This document shows, in pieces, positions 5,854 through 12,211 of a DNA stretch of 12,211 nt. The stretch covers positions 1 to 12,211 of the forward strand of contig DAOVKT010000074.1 in NCBI GenBank assembly GCA_030631625.1. The letters run 5' to 3'. How positions within the stretch are numbered: position 1 is the first letter of the stretch; each line of letters starts with the position of its first letter. This stretch comes from JAGLTZ01 sp023135015. Its GTDB lineage: Bacteria; Blakebacterota; Blakebacteria; Blakebacterales; Blakebacteraceae. The notes beneath the pieces were generated by a model. The model worked only from the letters and a program-made list of their open reading frames with translations. It made no database searches and was not told the DNA's origin. Both the position numbers and the translations under genes were made by a program.

Positions 5854-6695
5854 ATCCGAGCCCGTCCCGGGAACCGGCGCGTGAGAAGGTGACCGTGCGC
5901 ACCCTGCGCCGGATGAAGAGGGAGAAGCGGCTGATCGTCTGCCTGACCGCCTACGAAGCTCTGACCGCCCGTATGCTGGATGCAAGCGGTGTGGATGTAA
6001 TACTGGTGGGGGATTCCGCCGGAATGGTGATGGCTGGCCGCAAGGATACACTGGGTGTGACGCTGGAGGAGATGCTCCACTTTACGCGCTGGGCTTCCCA
6101 GGGGGTGGAGCTCGCACTCCTGGTGACAGATATGCCGTTTCTCACCTACCAGGTGAACCCGGACGAAGCGGTACGCAACGCCGGCAGGCTGATGGCCGAG
6201 GGTGGGGCCGAAGCGGTCAAGCTTGAGGGGGGAAAGCACATCGTAGGGACGATAAAGCGCCTGGTATCGGCCGGTATGCCGGTAATGGGACACCTGGGAC
6301 TGACCCCGCAGAGCATTAATGTTTTCGGCGGGTACATGCTGCAGGCTGTCTCCGACGAGGAGCAGAAGAGGCTGATTGAGGATGCAAGACTCCTCGAGGA
6401 AGCCGGCTGCTTTTCGATAGTACTGGAGAAGATCCCTGCCGGCGCGGCCGAAGAGGTGACGGCGGCTGTGGAAATCCCGACTATAGGGATTGGGGCGGGC
6501 AACGGCTGTGACGGCCAGATCCTGGTCACTCAGGACATGCTCGGGCTGTTCACCGAATTCAGGCCCAGGTTCGTACGCCGCTATGCGAATATCGCCGAAG
6601 ATATCATTTCAGCCGTATCCAGATATGTGGAGGATGTCCGTTCCGGTTCCTTTCCCGGCCCGGACGAATCTTACGACGGGCGTGAAGGGCAGTAG
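5850..6695 (+). CDS. panB: 3-methyl-2-oxobutanoate hydroxymethyltransferase (ketopantoate synthase)
   Basis: PanB transfers a hydroxymethyl group from 5,10-methylene-tetrahydrofolate to alpha-ketoisovalerate, the first committed step to pantothenate. The 281-residue protein is complete: CLTAYEALTARMLD at 31-44, VGDSAGMV with Mg-binding D55 at 53-60, TDMPF with D94 at 93-97, VKLEGG with E126 at 123-128, MGHLGLTPQS at 146-155, VLEKIP with catalytic E193 at 191-196, and IGIGAGNGCDGQILV at 212-226. The ATG overlaps the kinase stop (ATGA). A CGGGAG about 11 bases upstream is a weak ribosome-binding site, so translation may be coupled. Its need for a folate cofactor links it to folB and folK upstream. 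panC follows after 7 bases. Confidence 0.98.
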   Translation: MNPSPSREPAREKVTVRTLRRMKREKRLIVCLTAYEALTARMLDASGVDVILVGDSAGMVMAGRKDTLGVTLEEMLHFTRWASQGVELALLVTDMPFLTYQVNPDEAVRNAGRLMAEGGAEAVKLEGGKHIVGTIKRLVSAGMPVMGHLGLTPQSINVFGGYMLQAVSDEEQKRLIEDARLLEEAGCFSIVLEKIPAGAAEEVTAAVEIPTIGIGAGNGCDGQILVTQDMLGLFTEFRPRFVRRYANIAEDIISAVSRYVEDVRSGSFPGPDESYDGREGQ

Positions 6696-6702
6696 GGGGA
6701 TC

Positions 6703-7554
6703 ATGCAACGATTCCGGCGCCCCGCTCGGATGCTGGAATGGTCGAGGCAACAGCGCTGCGCGGGCGATGTTATTGCTTTCGTTCCAACGATGGGGGCCCT
6801 GCACCAGGGTCATCTCTCTCTTGTGGACCTGGCTGCCGAAAGGGCCGACCGCGTAGTCGTCAGTATCTTCGTCAACCCTGCGCAGTTCGGTCCCTCTGAG
6901 GATTTCGATCTCTACCCGCGTGATCTGGAGGGGGATCTGAAGCTGCTCTCTGAAAGAGAGGTCGATGCCGTTCTCATCCCGGACACAGGGGACCTCTATC
7001 CCGCCGGGTTTACAACGTGGGTGGTGGAGGAGGAGCTGTCGGATAAGCTGGAGGGGGCCGCGCGCCCCGGCCATTTCCGGGGAGTCACCACGGTTGTAAC
7101 CAAGCTGCTCCTGGTCGTGGAGCCGGATATTATGATTCTGGGACAGAAAGATGCCCAGCAGGTTGCGGTTCTGAAACGCATAATCCATGACCTTATGTTT
7201 CCTGTGGATGTTATTGTAGGTCCTATAATTAGAGAGCCCGATAGCATTGCTCTCTCGAGCCGCAACGCATACCTTTCAGGCGAAGAACGCAAACAGGCCG
7301 TATGCCTGCACGATTCTCTGCGCCTGGCCCGCAAACTGTTGCTGGAGGGGGAGGTGGATTCAGGAGTGGTAATGGACGCCATGCGGGAAAGGATCGAGAG
7401 CGAGCCCTCCACCCGCGTCGACTATATCGCCGCCGTACATCCCGACACATTCGAAACTCTCGACACCCTCTCGGATACAACCCTCTTCTGCCTCGCCGTA
7501 TTCGTCGGAGATACACGTCTGATTGATAATGAACTCGTCGAACTGGGGAATTAG
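6703..7554 (+). CDS. panC: Pantothenate synthetase (pantoate-beta-alanine ligase)
   Basis: PanC joins pantoate and beta-alanine using ATP, through a pantoyl-adenylate, to give pantothenate. The 283-residue protein has the nucleotidyltransferase HIGH-type motif PTMGALHQGHLSL at 28-40 with H34 and H37. It also has NPAQFGPSEDFDLYP at 58-72, GHFRGVTTVVTKLL at 123-136, LGQKDAQQ at 146-153, and the KMSKS-equivalent ALSSRNAYLS at 183-192. All catalytic landmarks are present. The ATG at 6703 is chosen because the family N-terminus begins there, 7 bases after the panB stop, with GGGGGA just upstream. The frame stays open further back inside panB, but that part is not PanC-like. panD, needed to make beta-alanine, is not in the window. 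Confidence 0.97.
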   Translation: MQRFRRPARMLEWSRQQRCAGDVIAFVPTMGALHQGHLSLVDLAAERADRVVVSIFVNPAQFGPSEDFDLYPRDLEGDLKLLSEREVDAVLIPDTGDLYPAGFTTWVVEEELSDKLEGAARPGHFRGVTTVVTKLLLVVEPDIMILGQKDAQQVAVLKRIIHDLMFPVDVIVGPIIREPDSIALSSRNAYLSGEERKQAVCLHDSLRLARKLLLEGEVDSGVVMDAMRERIESEPSTRVDYIAAVHPDTFETLDTLSDTTLFCLAVFVGDTRLIDNELVELGN

Positions 7555-8314
7555 AGAGTTGCAGACCGTTCCCGACAGTGTTCTGGTGCTCGCCGCCGGT
7601 GAGGGGACCCGGATGAAAAGTCCGCTTCCGAAGGTACTGCACCGTGCAGGTGGCCGTACAATGGTGGACTGGGTTCTGCGAACATTAAATGCCGCGGGTA
7701 TAGAACAGATCATTACGGTGGTCGGTTTCGGCCGGGATGCTGTGGTCGCCGAGCTTGAGAGTCAGCACCCCGATTCGGAGATCGCCGTTCAGGAGGAGCA
7801 GCTCGGTACGGGACATGCAGTACAGTCGGCGCTGCCGCTGATATCCCCCGACGCCGGGACGGTCGGAATCTTCAGCGGGGATACTCCTCTGCTGAGCCCA
7901 CAGATCGTACACGACCTGACCCGGGAGCACTTCGTGAAGGAGGCGTATGTAACTCTGCTGACGGCCGAGCTGAGTGATCCATCCGGCTACGGCCGGATCG
8001 TACGCGACGGGGAAGGATTGGTGGAGCGCATCGTGGAGGAGAAGGATGCAGGACCCGGAGAGCTGGCTATCAGGGAAATCAACGCGGGAGCCTATATCTT
8101 CAATCGTACGGCCCTGGAGGAGTCCCTCGTAATACTTCGGAACGACAACGTACAGGGGGAGTTCTATCTCACCGATACAATTACTCTCATCCGGGCCGGA
8201 AGCCGCCAGGTCGCAGCGTTCAAGGCCCCCGGGGATGCGACCGAGGTACTGGGGGTCAACACGGTAGAGCAGCTCATTCAGGCGGATCTGCTGTTAAGAG
8301 AGCGGGAGAATTGA
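7529..8314 (+). CDS. UDP-GlcNAc pyrophosphorylase domain protein (GlmU N-terminal domain only)
   Basis: This protein of about 261 residues matches the uridylyltransferase half of GlmU: LAAGEGTRMKSPLPKVLH at 21-38, EQLGTGHAVQSALP at 90-103, the Mg-site FSGDTPLL at 115-122, GYGRIVR at 153-159, EINAGAYIF at 183-191, QGEFYLTDTI at 209-218, and LGVNTVEQL at 241-249. It would make UDP-GlcNAc, or a related UDP-sugar, from UTP and sugar-1-phosphate. The left-handed beta-helix acetyltransferase domain of ordinary GlmU (about 450 residues) is absent. The next gene is unrelated, so this is a complete short protein, not a visible frameshift. The start is uncertain: ATG 7529 overlaps panC by 26 bases without a good ribosome-binding site, while TTG 7559, 4 bases after the panC stop with GGGGA upstream, would give a tighter GlmU-like N-terminus. 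Confidence 0.9.
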   Translation: MNSSNWGIRELQTVPDSVLVLAAGEGTRMKSPLPKVLHRAGGRTMVDWVLRTLNAAGIEQIITVVGFGRDAVVAELESQHPDSEIAVQEEQLGTGHAVQSALPLISPDAGTVGIFSGDTPLLSPQIVHDLTREHFVKEAYVTLLTAELSDPSGYGRIVRDGEGLVERIVEEKDAGPGELAIREINAGAYIFNRTALEESLVILRNDNVQGEFYLTDTITLIRAGSRQVAAFKAPGDATEVLGVNTVEQLIQADLLLREREN

Positions 8315-8316
8315 AG

Positions 8317-8826
8317 GTGAAGGTTACCTGTCGTCCATTTGCAGGAAGCACATCCCTCGGTTCTGTGAGCAGCAGGGTGCTCACCTATGCAGGAGTCGTT
8401 GCCGCAGTCGTCATCGTGGTCGTGGCGGTGGTGGCCCTGATGATGGCCGAGCGGCCCGAAAGGGAGACCCCACGGGATGCGTTCGCCGAGCTGGAAGCCG
8501 CCTGGGGCATCGACTCGCCCGATTCGCGTCCCCAGGTCGAGGTCCTCAACGGTTGCGGTGTCTCCGGAATAGCCGCCCGTGCACACGAGTACCTGCGGAG
8601 GCTGGGCTTTGATGTGGTCAACGTCGAAAATGCCCCGGCCTTCGACTATGAGAAAACGCTCGTCATCGACAGGGGCGGTGATGAAGGCATCGCCCGCAGG
8701 GTGGCGCGTTTCCTGGGAACGGATAACGTCATACGCCAGGTCCGCCCGGAACTTATGCTTCAGGTTACGGTGATCCTGGGCAAAGACTACAGGTCGCTGA
8801 AGCCGTACGGGGAAGTGGAGCCGTAG
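8317..8826 (+). CDS. Membrane-anchored LytR C-terminal domain protein
   Basis: This 169-residue protein has a short basic N-terminus, one strongly hydrophobic helix at about residues 21-43, and a LytR_C domain at about 73-161 (VEVLNGCGVSGIAARAHEYL, then a YEKTLVIDRGG segment). The domain should face the periplasm or cell exterior. LytR_C domains usually sit behind an LCP phosphotransferase domain that attaches polymers to peptidoglycan; that catalytic domain is missing. It may therefore bind cell wall or a partner instead of catalysing. I prefer the GTG at 8317, because GGGAG lies 8 bases upstream; a TTG at 8311, overlapping the previous stop as TTGA, would add two residues. It overlaps rsfS by one base (TAGTG). 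LytR_C proteins are often found beside rsfS, which supports the call. Confidence 0.85.
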   Translation: MKVTCRPFAGSTSLGSVSSRVLTYAGVVAAVVIVVVAVVALMMAERPERETPRDAFAELEAAWGIDSPDSRPQVEVLNGCGVSGIAARAHEYLRRLGFDVVNVENAPAFDYEKTLVIDRGGDEGIARRVARFLGTDNVIRQVRPELMLQVTVILGKDYRSLKPYGEVEP

Positions 8827-9254
8827 TGGCCACTCCACACACCTCGAGGTATCAGGAAAGAGCGGCCATGCGGGCCGGGGCCTCCCCGGAGGTCGCCCGC
8901 GGGTTTGCCGGGGCCGCTTTGACCAAGAAGGCGATCGACCTGGTCATTCTGGATTTGAGGAAACTCACCAGCGTAACCGATTTCTTCATCGTGGGGACGG
9001 TTTCAACCGATGTGCATTCACGTGCCGTCGAGGGTGCGGTGAAGGAGTGGGCCAAAGATGAACTGGGTCAGCGCCCGTGGCATGTAGAGGGGGCGGAGGG
9101 AACCCGGAACTGGGTTCTGCTCGATTATATTGATGTTGTAGTTCACCTCTTCCTGCCGGATGCCCGTGCTTATTACACCCTTGAAAGGTTGTGGGGTGAC
9201 GCTCCTATGGAGGAGATAAGAGACCCGGAACAGGGGAATCATGCCGCTCCTTGA
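8826..9254 (+). CDS. rsfS: Ribosome silencing factor RsfS (RsfA/Iojap family)
   Basis: RsfS binds ribosomal protein uL14 on the large subunit and stops subunit joining when nutrients are short. The family domain covers about residues 33-127 of 142: KKAIDLVILDLRKLTSVTDF with the conserved Asp, then VEGAEGTRNWVLLDY, VVVHLFLPDARAYY and LERLWGDAP. The usual DYGDVVVH reads DYIDVVVH here, a minor change. The first 30 residues are not conserved. The GTG at 8826 overlaps the previous stop (TAGTG) and has GGAG 5 bases upstream. An ATG at 8868 with GGAAAGA upstream is a credible alternative that would remove 14 residues. Its end overlaps the argS start by 14 bases, indicating translational coupling. 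Confidence 0.95.
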   Translation: MATPHTSRYQERAAMRAGASPEVARGFAGAALTKKAIDLVILDLRKLTSVTDFFIVGTVSTDVHSRAVEGAVKEWAKDELGQRPWHVEGAEGTRNWVLLDYIDVVVHLFLPDARAYYTLERLWGDAPMEEIRDPEQGNHAAP

Positions 9255-10926
9255 TCGTACAGAAGGAGACCTCCGGCTGGCACTTTCCTCAGCCGCTGCC
9301 AGGGTGGGGTGGGAGCTGGGGCCCGAAGAAGCCGCTGTAGAAATCCCCAGGGATCCCTCCCACGGTGAACTGGCGTCCGCTGCCGCCTTTTCGCTGGCAG
9401 GAGTTCTGAAGAAGAGCCCGCGTGAAGTGGCGGAAGCGCTGAAAAAAGAGCTCGAGAAGGAACCGCTACTCCAGAGAGTTCCGCTCGAGAGGGTAGAGAT
9501 CGCCGGCCCCGGTTTCCTCAACTTCCGGATGAAGCCGGAGTGGCTGGAGAACGGCCTCGCCGAGGTGTTCTCTGAGGGGGCGGACTACGGCCGCAGTGAC
9601 CGGATGGCCGGCGAGGTGATCCTGTTCGAATTCGTGTCCGCAAACCCGACAGGTCCGCTGAACGTCGTGAGCGCCAGGGCGGCTGCGGTCGGGGATGTGC
9701 TGGCGGCGCTGTGTGAGGCGGCGGGGGCCCGTACGGGACGCGAGTTCTATGTAAACGACGCCGGCCGTCAGGTCCAGCTGCTGGGCATCAGCCTCGAGGT
9801 CAGGGTCCGGCAGCAGCTGGGCGAGGATACGCAGGTTCCGGAGGACGGCTACCACGGCGACTACCTGGTCGACATGGCCGCTAGGTTTGTCTCCGAGGGG
9901 CTGCCCTCATGGTGGGAGAGCACCGACGGTGAGGAGCGGGCCGGGCGGCTTGCCCAATGGGCGGTGGAACACGTGCTCGAGCTGCAGCAGAATGCGCTGC
10001 AGGGCTTCGGGCTCCAGTACGATACCTGGTTCAGGGAGTCGAGCCTGTATGAGGAGGGGGCGGTGGATGAGACCCTTGAAGAACTGCGTTCCCGCGGGCA
10101 CATATACGACTCGGAAGGCGCGGTCTGGTTCCGCTCGACCCCATTCGGGGACGAGAAGGACAGGGTGTTGCTCACCAGCGACGGACGCGCCACCTACCTG
10201 CTGCCCGATATCGCTTATCACAGGAACAAGTACAGCCGGGGGTGGAAGACCCTCGTAAACCTGTGGGGTCCCGACCACCACGGCTACATCGCCCGGATGC
10301 ACGCCGCGCTCCAGGCACTCGGCCATCCAGAGGACTCATTCAGGGTCCTCATAGTCCAGCAAGTGAATATTCTGCGCAGCGGTGAGGTGGTGAAGATGAG
10401 CAAGAGGGCGGGCCGCACGATAGAGATGGAGGAACTGGTCGAGGAGGTGGGCCCCGACGCCGCCCGCTTCTTCTTTCTGATGCGGGGGACAAGCACGCAC
10501 CTTGATTTCGACCTTGATCTGGCGCTGTCGCGAAATGAAGAGAATCCGGTCTTCTACGTTCAGTACGCCCACGCCCGCATCTGCAGCATCATGCAGAAGG
10601 CGAGGAAAGAGGGAGTGGACGTGGAGGGGGGGACGTATGGGGCGGACCTCTCCGTGCTGGAGGCTGCTGAGGAGAGGACACTGCTGCGCACTCTTGTGGA
10701 ATTTCCGTGCGTGGTTGCCGATGCCGCACAGGCATTTGAGCCGCACAGAATTCCCGCCTACCTGCGAGGGCTGGCTGCCGCCTTCCATCCCTTCTACCAC
10801 AATCACCGGGTGGTGGGGGCTACCCCGGCCCTGCAGGCGGCCAGGCTGGCACTCTGTCTGGGGGTACGGCAGGTTATCGCCAACGGGCTCGGTCTGCTGG
10901 GGGTTTCCGCTCCAGAGCGGATGTGA
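9241..10926 (+). CDS. argS: Arginyl-tRNA synthetase (class I) with altered HIGH motif
   Basis: This is a 561-residue ArgS, normal length, which charges tRNA-Arg. The N-terminal Add-1 domain (about 1-100) includes IPRDPSHGELASAAAF. The catalytic domain has FVSANPTGPL at 131-140, LWGPDHHGYIARMHAAL at 341-357, and the KMSKS-type KMSKRAGRT at 385-393. The C-terminal DALR anticodon-binding domain contains NPVFYVQYAHARICSI at 435-450 and ends LLGVSAPERM. The HIGH motif, expected directly after GPL as HVGH, reads N141-V142-V143-S144 followed by ARAAAVGD. Both histidines that stabilise the adenylate transition state are therefore absent. The reading frame is clean and everything else is conserved, so this is probably a real lineage variant. 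The ATG has AGGGGAA just upstream and overlaps rsfS by 14 bases. It is the last gene of the operon. Confidence 0.96.
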   Translation: MPLLDRTEGDLRLALSSAAARVGWELGPEEAAVEIPRDPSHGELASAAAFSLAGVLKKSPREVAEALKKELEKEPLLQRVPLERVEIAGPGFLNFRMKPEWLENGLAEVFSEGADYGRSDRMAGEVILFEFVSANPTGPLNVVSARAAAVGDVLAALCEAAGARTGREFYVNDAGRQVQLLGISLEVRVRQQLGEDTQVPEDGYHGDYLVDMAARFVSEGLPSWWESTDGEERAGRLAQWAVEHVLELQQNALQGFGLQYDTWFRESSLYEEGAVDETLEELRSRGHIYDSEGAVWFRSTPFGDEKDRVLLTSDGRATYLLPDIAYHRNKYSRGWKTLVNLWGPDHHGYIARMHAALQALGHPEDSFRVLIVQQVNILRSGEVVKMSKRAGRTIEMEELVEEVGPDAARFFFLMRGTSTHLDFDLDLALSRNEENPVFYVQYAHARICSIMQKARKEGVDVEGGTYGADLSVLEAAEERTLLRTLVEFPCVVADAAQAFEPHRIPAYLRGLAAAFHPFYHNHRVVGATPALQAARLALCLGVRQVIANGLGLLGVSAPERM

Positions 10927-11123
10927 GGCACCCCCCCCATATTGGAGTGAACGGAGCCCTGACTCGCCCGTCGTTATTTTGGGAGAGTGCGGTTGCTGGA
11001 ACGGCGGCCCGCGCATATCATTAGGAGGACATCTGCCCACCAGCCGGAAGTAAGCATCTCAGTGCCGATCGGCCGCCGCAGGGGCGCGCCAGGCCTGCAC
11101 CGGGAAAGTAAAATTAGAGCCCA

Positions 11124-11201
11124 TCCGGAAACTCTTGATGGGTATTAGTAAGGTTTCTAGTTTGGAAACGAGCAATTTTGCGCAAAAGAGCCTTTTCCGG
11201 A
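11124..11201. repeat. Nested inverted repeats in the leader of the TPR gene
   Basis: TCCGGAAA (11124-11131) pairs with TTTCCGGA (11194-11201), and the adjacent CTCTT (11132-11136) pairs with AAGAG (11186-11190). Inside lies a smaller hairpin GTTTC (11153-11157) with GAAAC (11165-11169). A perfect 12-bp palindrome, TTTTGCGCAAAA, lies at 11176-11187. The outer arms enclose the predicted promoter, so the DNA as a whole may be an operator region more than an RNA structure. Confidence 0.6.
11135..11165 (+). promoter_or_regulatory. Possible promoter of the TPR lipoprotein gene
   Basis: TTG at 11135-11137, 20 bases, then TAGTTTGG at 11158-11165 resembles the TTG-N19..21-TAnnTTTG pattern of the other promoters here, though the second element is imperfect. 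The predicted start near 11170 gives a leader of about 60 bases carrying the TTTTGCGCAAAA palindrome and the AGGAGG site. This is weaker than the other promoter calls. Confidence 0.35.
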
Positions 11202-11229
11202 CAGAAACTAATTAGGAGGCCCGAGATAG

Positions 11230-12211
11230 ATGAATAGAGTTGCTGTGAGAAACGGTGTGGTTCGTTCAATCCTGGCTTTGCTGGCCTTCTCTGTGCTGGC
11301 AGCAAGCTGTGCCCCTCCTGAAGTTACATCGGCCAAGCTGTACATGCGTAACAAAGACTATGCGAACGCACGGGTATCGCTCGAAAAGGCGATCGAGCTG
11401 TACCCCGACAACGCAGAGGCGCACAAGATTATGGCCGACCTGGAGGTCAGCACCCAGAACTGGGAGGCCGCCAAGTACCACTACGACAGGGCGGCCCAGC
11501 TCAGTCCCACAATAGCCAGAGACGTGGCGGGGATCCTCGAGTCGTACTGGACCACCAACTACAACACCGCATGGACCATGATCAGCCGTGGTGATTATGA
11601 ATCGGCCGAACAGCCTCTTAGAATCGCCACCATTCTGCTGCCGGAAAGGGTATCCGCATGGCTCAACATGGGCTTCATCTACGGGCAGATGGACAGGATT
11701 GACGAAGCGATGGAGATGTACCAGAAGGTTCTCGAGCTGGAGCCGGATAACCTGGAAGTGCGTGTGAACATGGGTATCATGTATTTCAACCAGCAGAAGT
11801 ACCAGGGGTGCATTGACTACCTCGATCCGATCATCGAGGACAACATGGATAACGCGGGCGCGGTCTCGGCCCTCGGCTTCTCCTATGTGAGCCTCGGGCA
11901 GAGGCAGAAGGCTCTCGACCTGTACGGAAGAGCTCTTGAACTCGATTCCGACAACCTGGACAACCAGTACAACATGGCATACCTCTACCTTCAGGAGGGG
12001 GACAACATAAACGCCCTGCCTTACCTGCTGAGGGTGATCGAGCTCAACCCGTTCGACGCGGATGCCTTCCGCCAGATCGGTTACACACACACCGACGCCA
12101 ATGAATACGACATAGCTTTTCCCTACCTGGAGAAAGCGTCGGAACTGGATCCGAACAACCCGCTCGTATGGAATTTCCTGGGCATCTACTATATACAGAA
12201 CGGAGAGATAG
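11230..12211 (+). CDS. TPR-repeat lipoprotein, 3' end beyond the window
   Basis: The first 327 residues are present and the frame is still open at the window edge. The N-terminus has basic residues, a hydrophobic stretch at about 13-24 and a lipobox-like LAASC ending at Cys27, so it is probably exported and lipid-anchored. From about residue 33 it is built of 34-residue tetratricopeptide repeats, roughly at 33-60, 61-94, 108-141, 142-175, 176-208, 209-242, 243-276, 277-310 and a ninth cut by the edge; several end in the typical LELxPDN or ELNPxD turn. TPRs are scaffolds for protein binding, and no enzyme domain is visible. The ATG has AGGAGG 10 bases upstream. It has its own leader after a 303-bp gap, so it is likely a separate transcription unit. 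The partner and function are unknown. Confidence 0.9.
   Translation, partial: MNRVAVRNGVVRSILALLAFSVLAASCAPPEVTSAKLYMRNKDYANARVSLEKAIELYPDNAEAHKIMADLEVSTQNWEAAKYHYDRAAQLSPTIARDVAGILESYWTTNYNTAWTMISRGDYESAEQPLRIATILLPERVSAWLNMGFIYGQMDRIDEAMEMYQKVLELEPDNLEVRVNMGIMYFNQQKYQGCIDYLDPIIEDNMDNAGAVSALGFSYVSLGQRQKALDLYGRALELDSDNLDNQYNMAYLYLQEGDNINALPYLLRVIELNPFDADAFRQIGYTHTDANEYDIAFPYLEKASELDPNNPLVWNFLGIYYIQNGEI

Larger units (their letters stand above)
10927..11229. other. 303-bp non-coding gap with inverted repeats
   Basis: I see no convincing gene here. The first part is GC-rich: a run of eight C at 10931-10938, an inverted repeat CGGCGGCC (11002-11009) with GGCCGCCG (11071-11078), and GCAGG (11078-11082) with CCTGC (11094-11098). 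An isolated AGGAGG at 11024-11029 precedes no usable start codon. No stem followed by a T-run is visible after argS, so its terminator is unclear. From about 11107 the sequence turns AT-rich and holds the probable promoter and leader of the TPR lipoprotein gene. Confidence 0.6.

Noticed and set aside
5083..6051. 322-codon open frame on the minus strand opposite the kinase and panB
   Set aside because: No domain or ribosome-binding site; it mirrors conserved plus-strand genes.
6490..6702. Upstream extension of panC inside panB
   Set aside because: The 71 extra residues are panB read in another frame; PanC proteins start near the ATG at 6703.
8300..8340. GlmU truncated by a recent frameshift
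   Set aside because: The downstream sequence in all forward frames shows no hexapeptide-repeat beta-helix; it encodes a clean membrane-anchored LytR_C protein with its own start.
9661..9672. Sequencing error or frameshift as the cause of the missing ArgS HIGH motif
   Set aside because: The frame is open on both sides, all flanking residues match ArgS, and turning HVGH into NVVS would need changes in at least three codons, so a simple indel or one-base error does not explain it.
10947..11024. 25-codon frame starting with GTG after argS
   Set aside because: No proper ribosome-binding site, no recognisable peptide, and the length is expected by chance in GC-rich DNA.
11266..12090. 274-codon minus-strand frame opposite the TPR gene
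   Set aside because: Val/His/Leu-rich antisense of a TPR repeat, with no family signature; the plus-strand gene has a signal peptide, lipobox and AGGAGG.

Overview
The window is GC-rich, densely packed bacterial chromosome carrying core housekeeping genes. I see no tRNA, rRNA, CRISPR array, insertion sequence or phage gene. Three features hint at the lineage. Strong AGGAGG-type ribosome-binding sites precede several genes. A perfect CIRCE element precedes groES-groEL. Putative promoters fit the TTG-N19..21-TAnnTTTG pattern known from Bacteroidota. My best guess is a GC-rich member of the FCB/Gemmatimonadota side of the bacterial tree, possibly an uncultivated phylum. This is inference, because no marker here fixes the taxonomy.

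Layout. (1) Positions 1-2230, plus strand: a heat-shock operon with a promoter, CIRCE, groES, a linker holding a 16-bp palindrome and a 16-bp tandem repeat, groEL, and a strong intrinsic terminator. (2) Positions 2256-2669, minus strand: an orphan RsbW/SpoIIAB-type HATPase, divergently transcribed from the next operon. (3) Positions 2787-10926, plus strand: ten tightly packed genes that probably form one transcription unit. In order they are a stand-alone RibD_C reductase, dapB-like, folB, folK, deoxynucleoside kinase, panB, panC, the GlmU uridylyltransferase domain alone, a membrane-anchored LytR_C protein, rsfS and argS. Most junctions are ATGA/GTGA/TGATG/TAGTG overlaps or gaps of a few bases. 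(4) Positions 10927-11229: a 303-bp non-coding gap with inverted repeats and a probable promoter. (5) Positions 11230 to the window end: a TPR lipoprotein cut by the window edge.

How the genes fit together. FolB and FolK make the pterin half of folate. PanB consumes methylene-tetrahydrofolate and PanC completes pantothenate. The RibD_C reductase belongs to the dihydrofolate-reductase-like fold and could act in riboflavin or folate metabolism. The later genes serve the envelope (GlmU domain, LytR_C) and translation (RsfS, ArgS).

The most notable signals are departures from expected active sites in otherwise well-conserved enzymes. ArgS has Asn-Val-Val-Ser where the class I HIGH motif should be. 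The DapB-like protein has Asn in place of the catalytic Lys. FolB has Ala at the usual Tyr54. GlmU lacks its acetyltransferase half. I did not find a clear new multi-gene defence or mobile system; the novelty here lies in variant enzymes and regulatory DNA.
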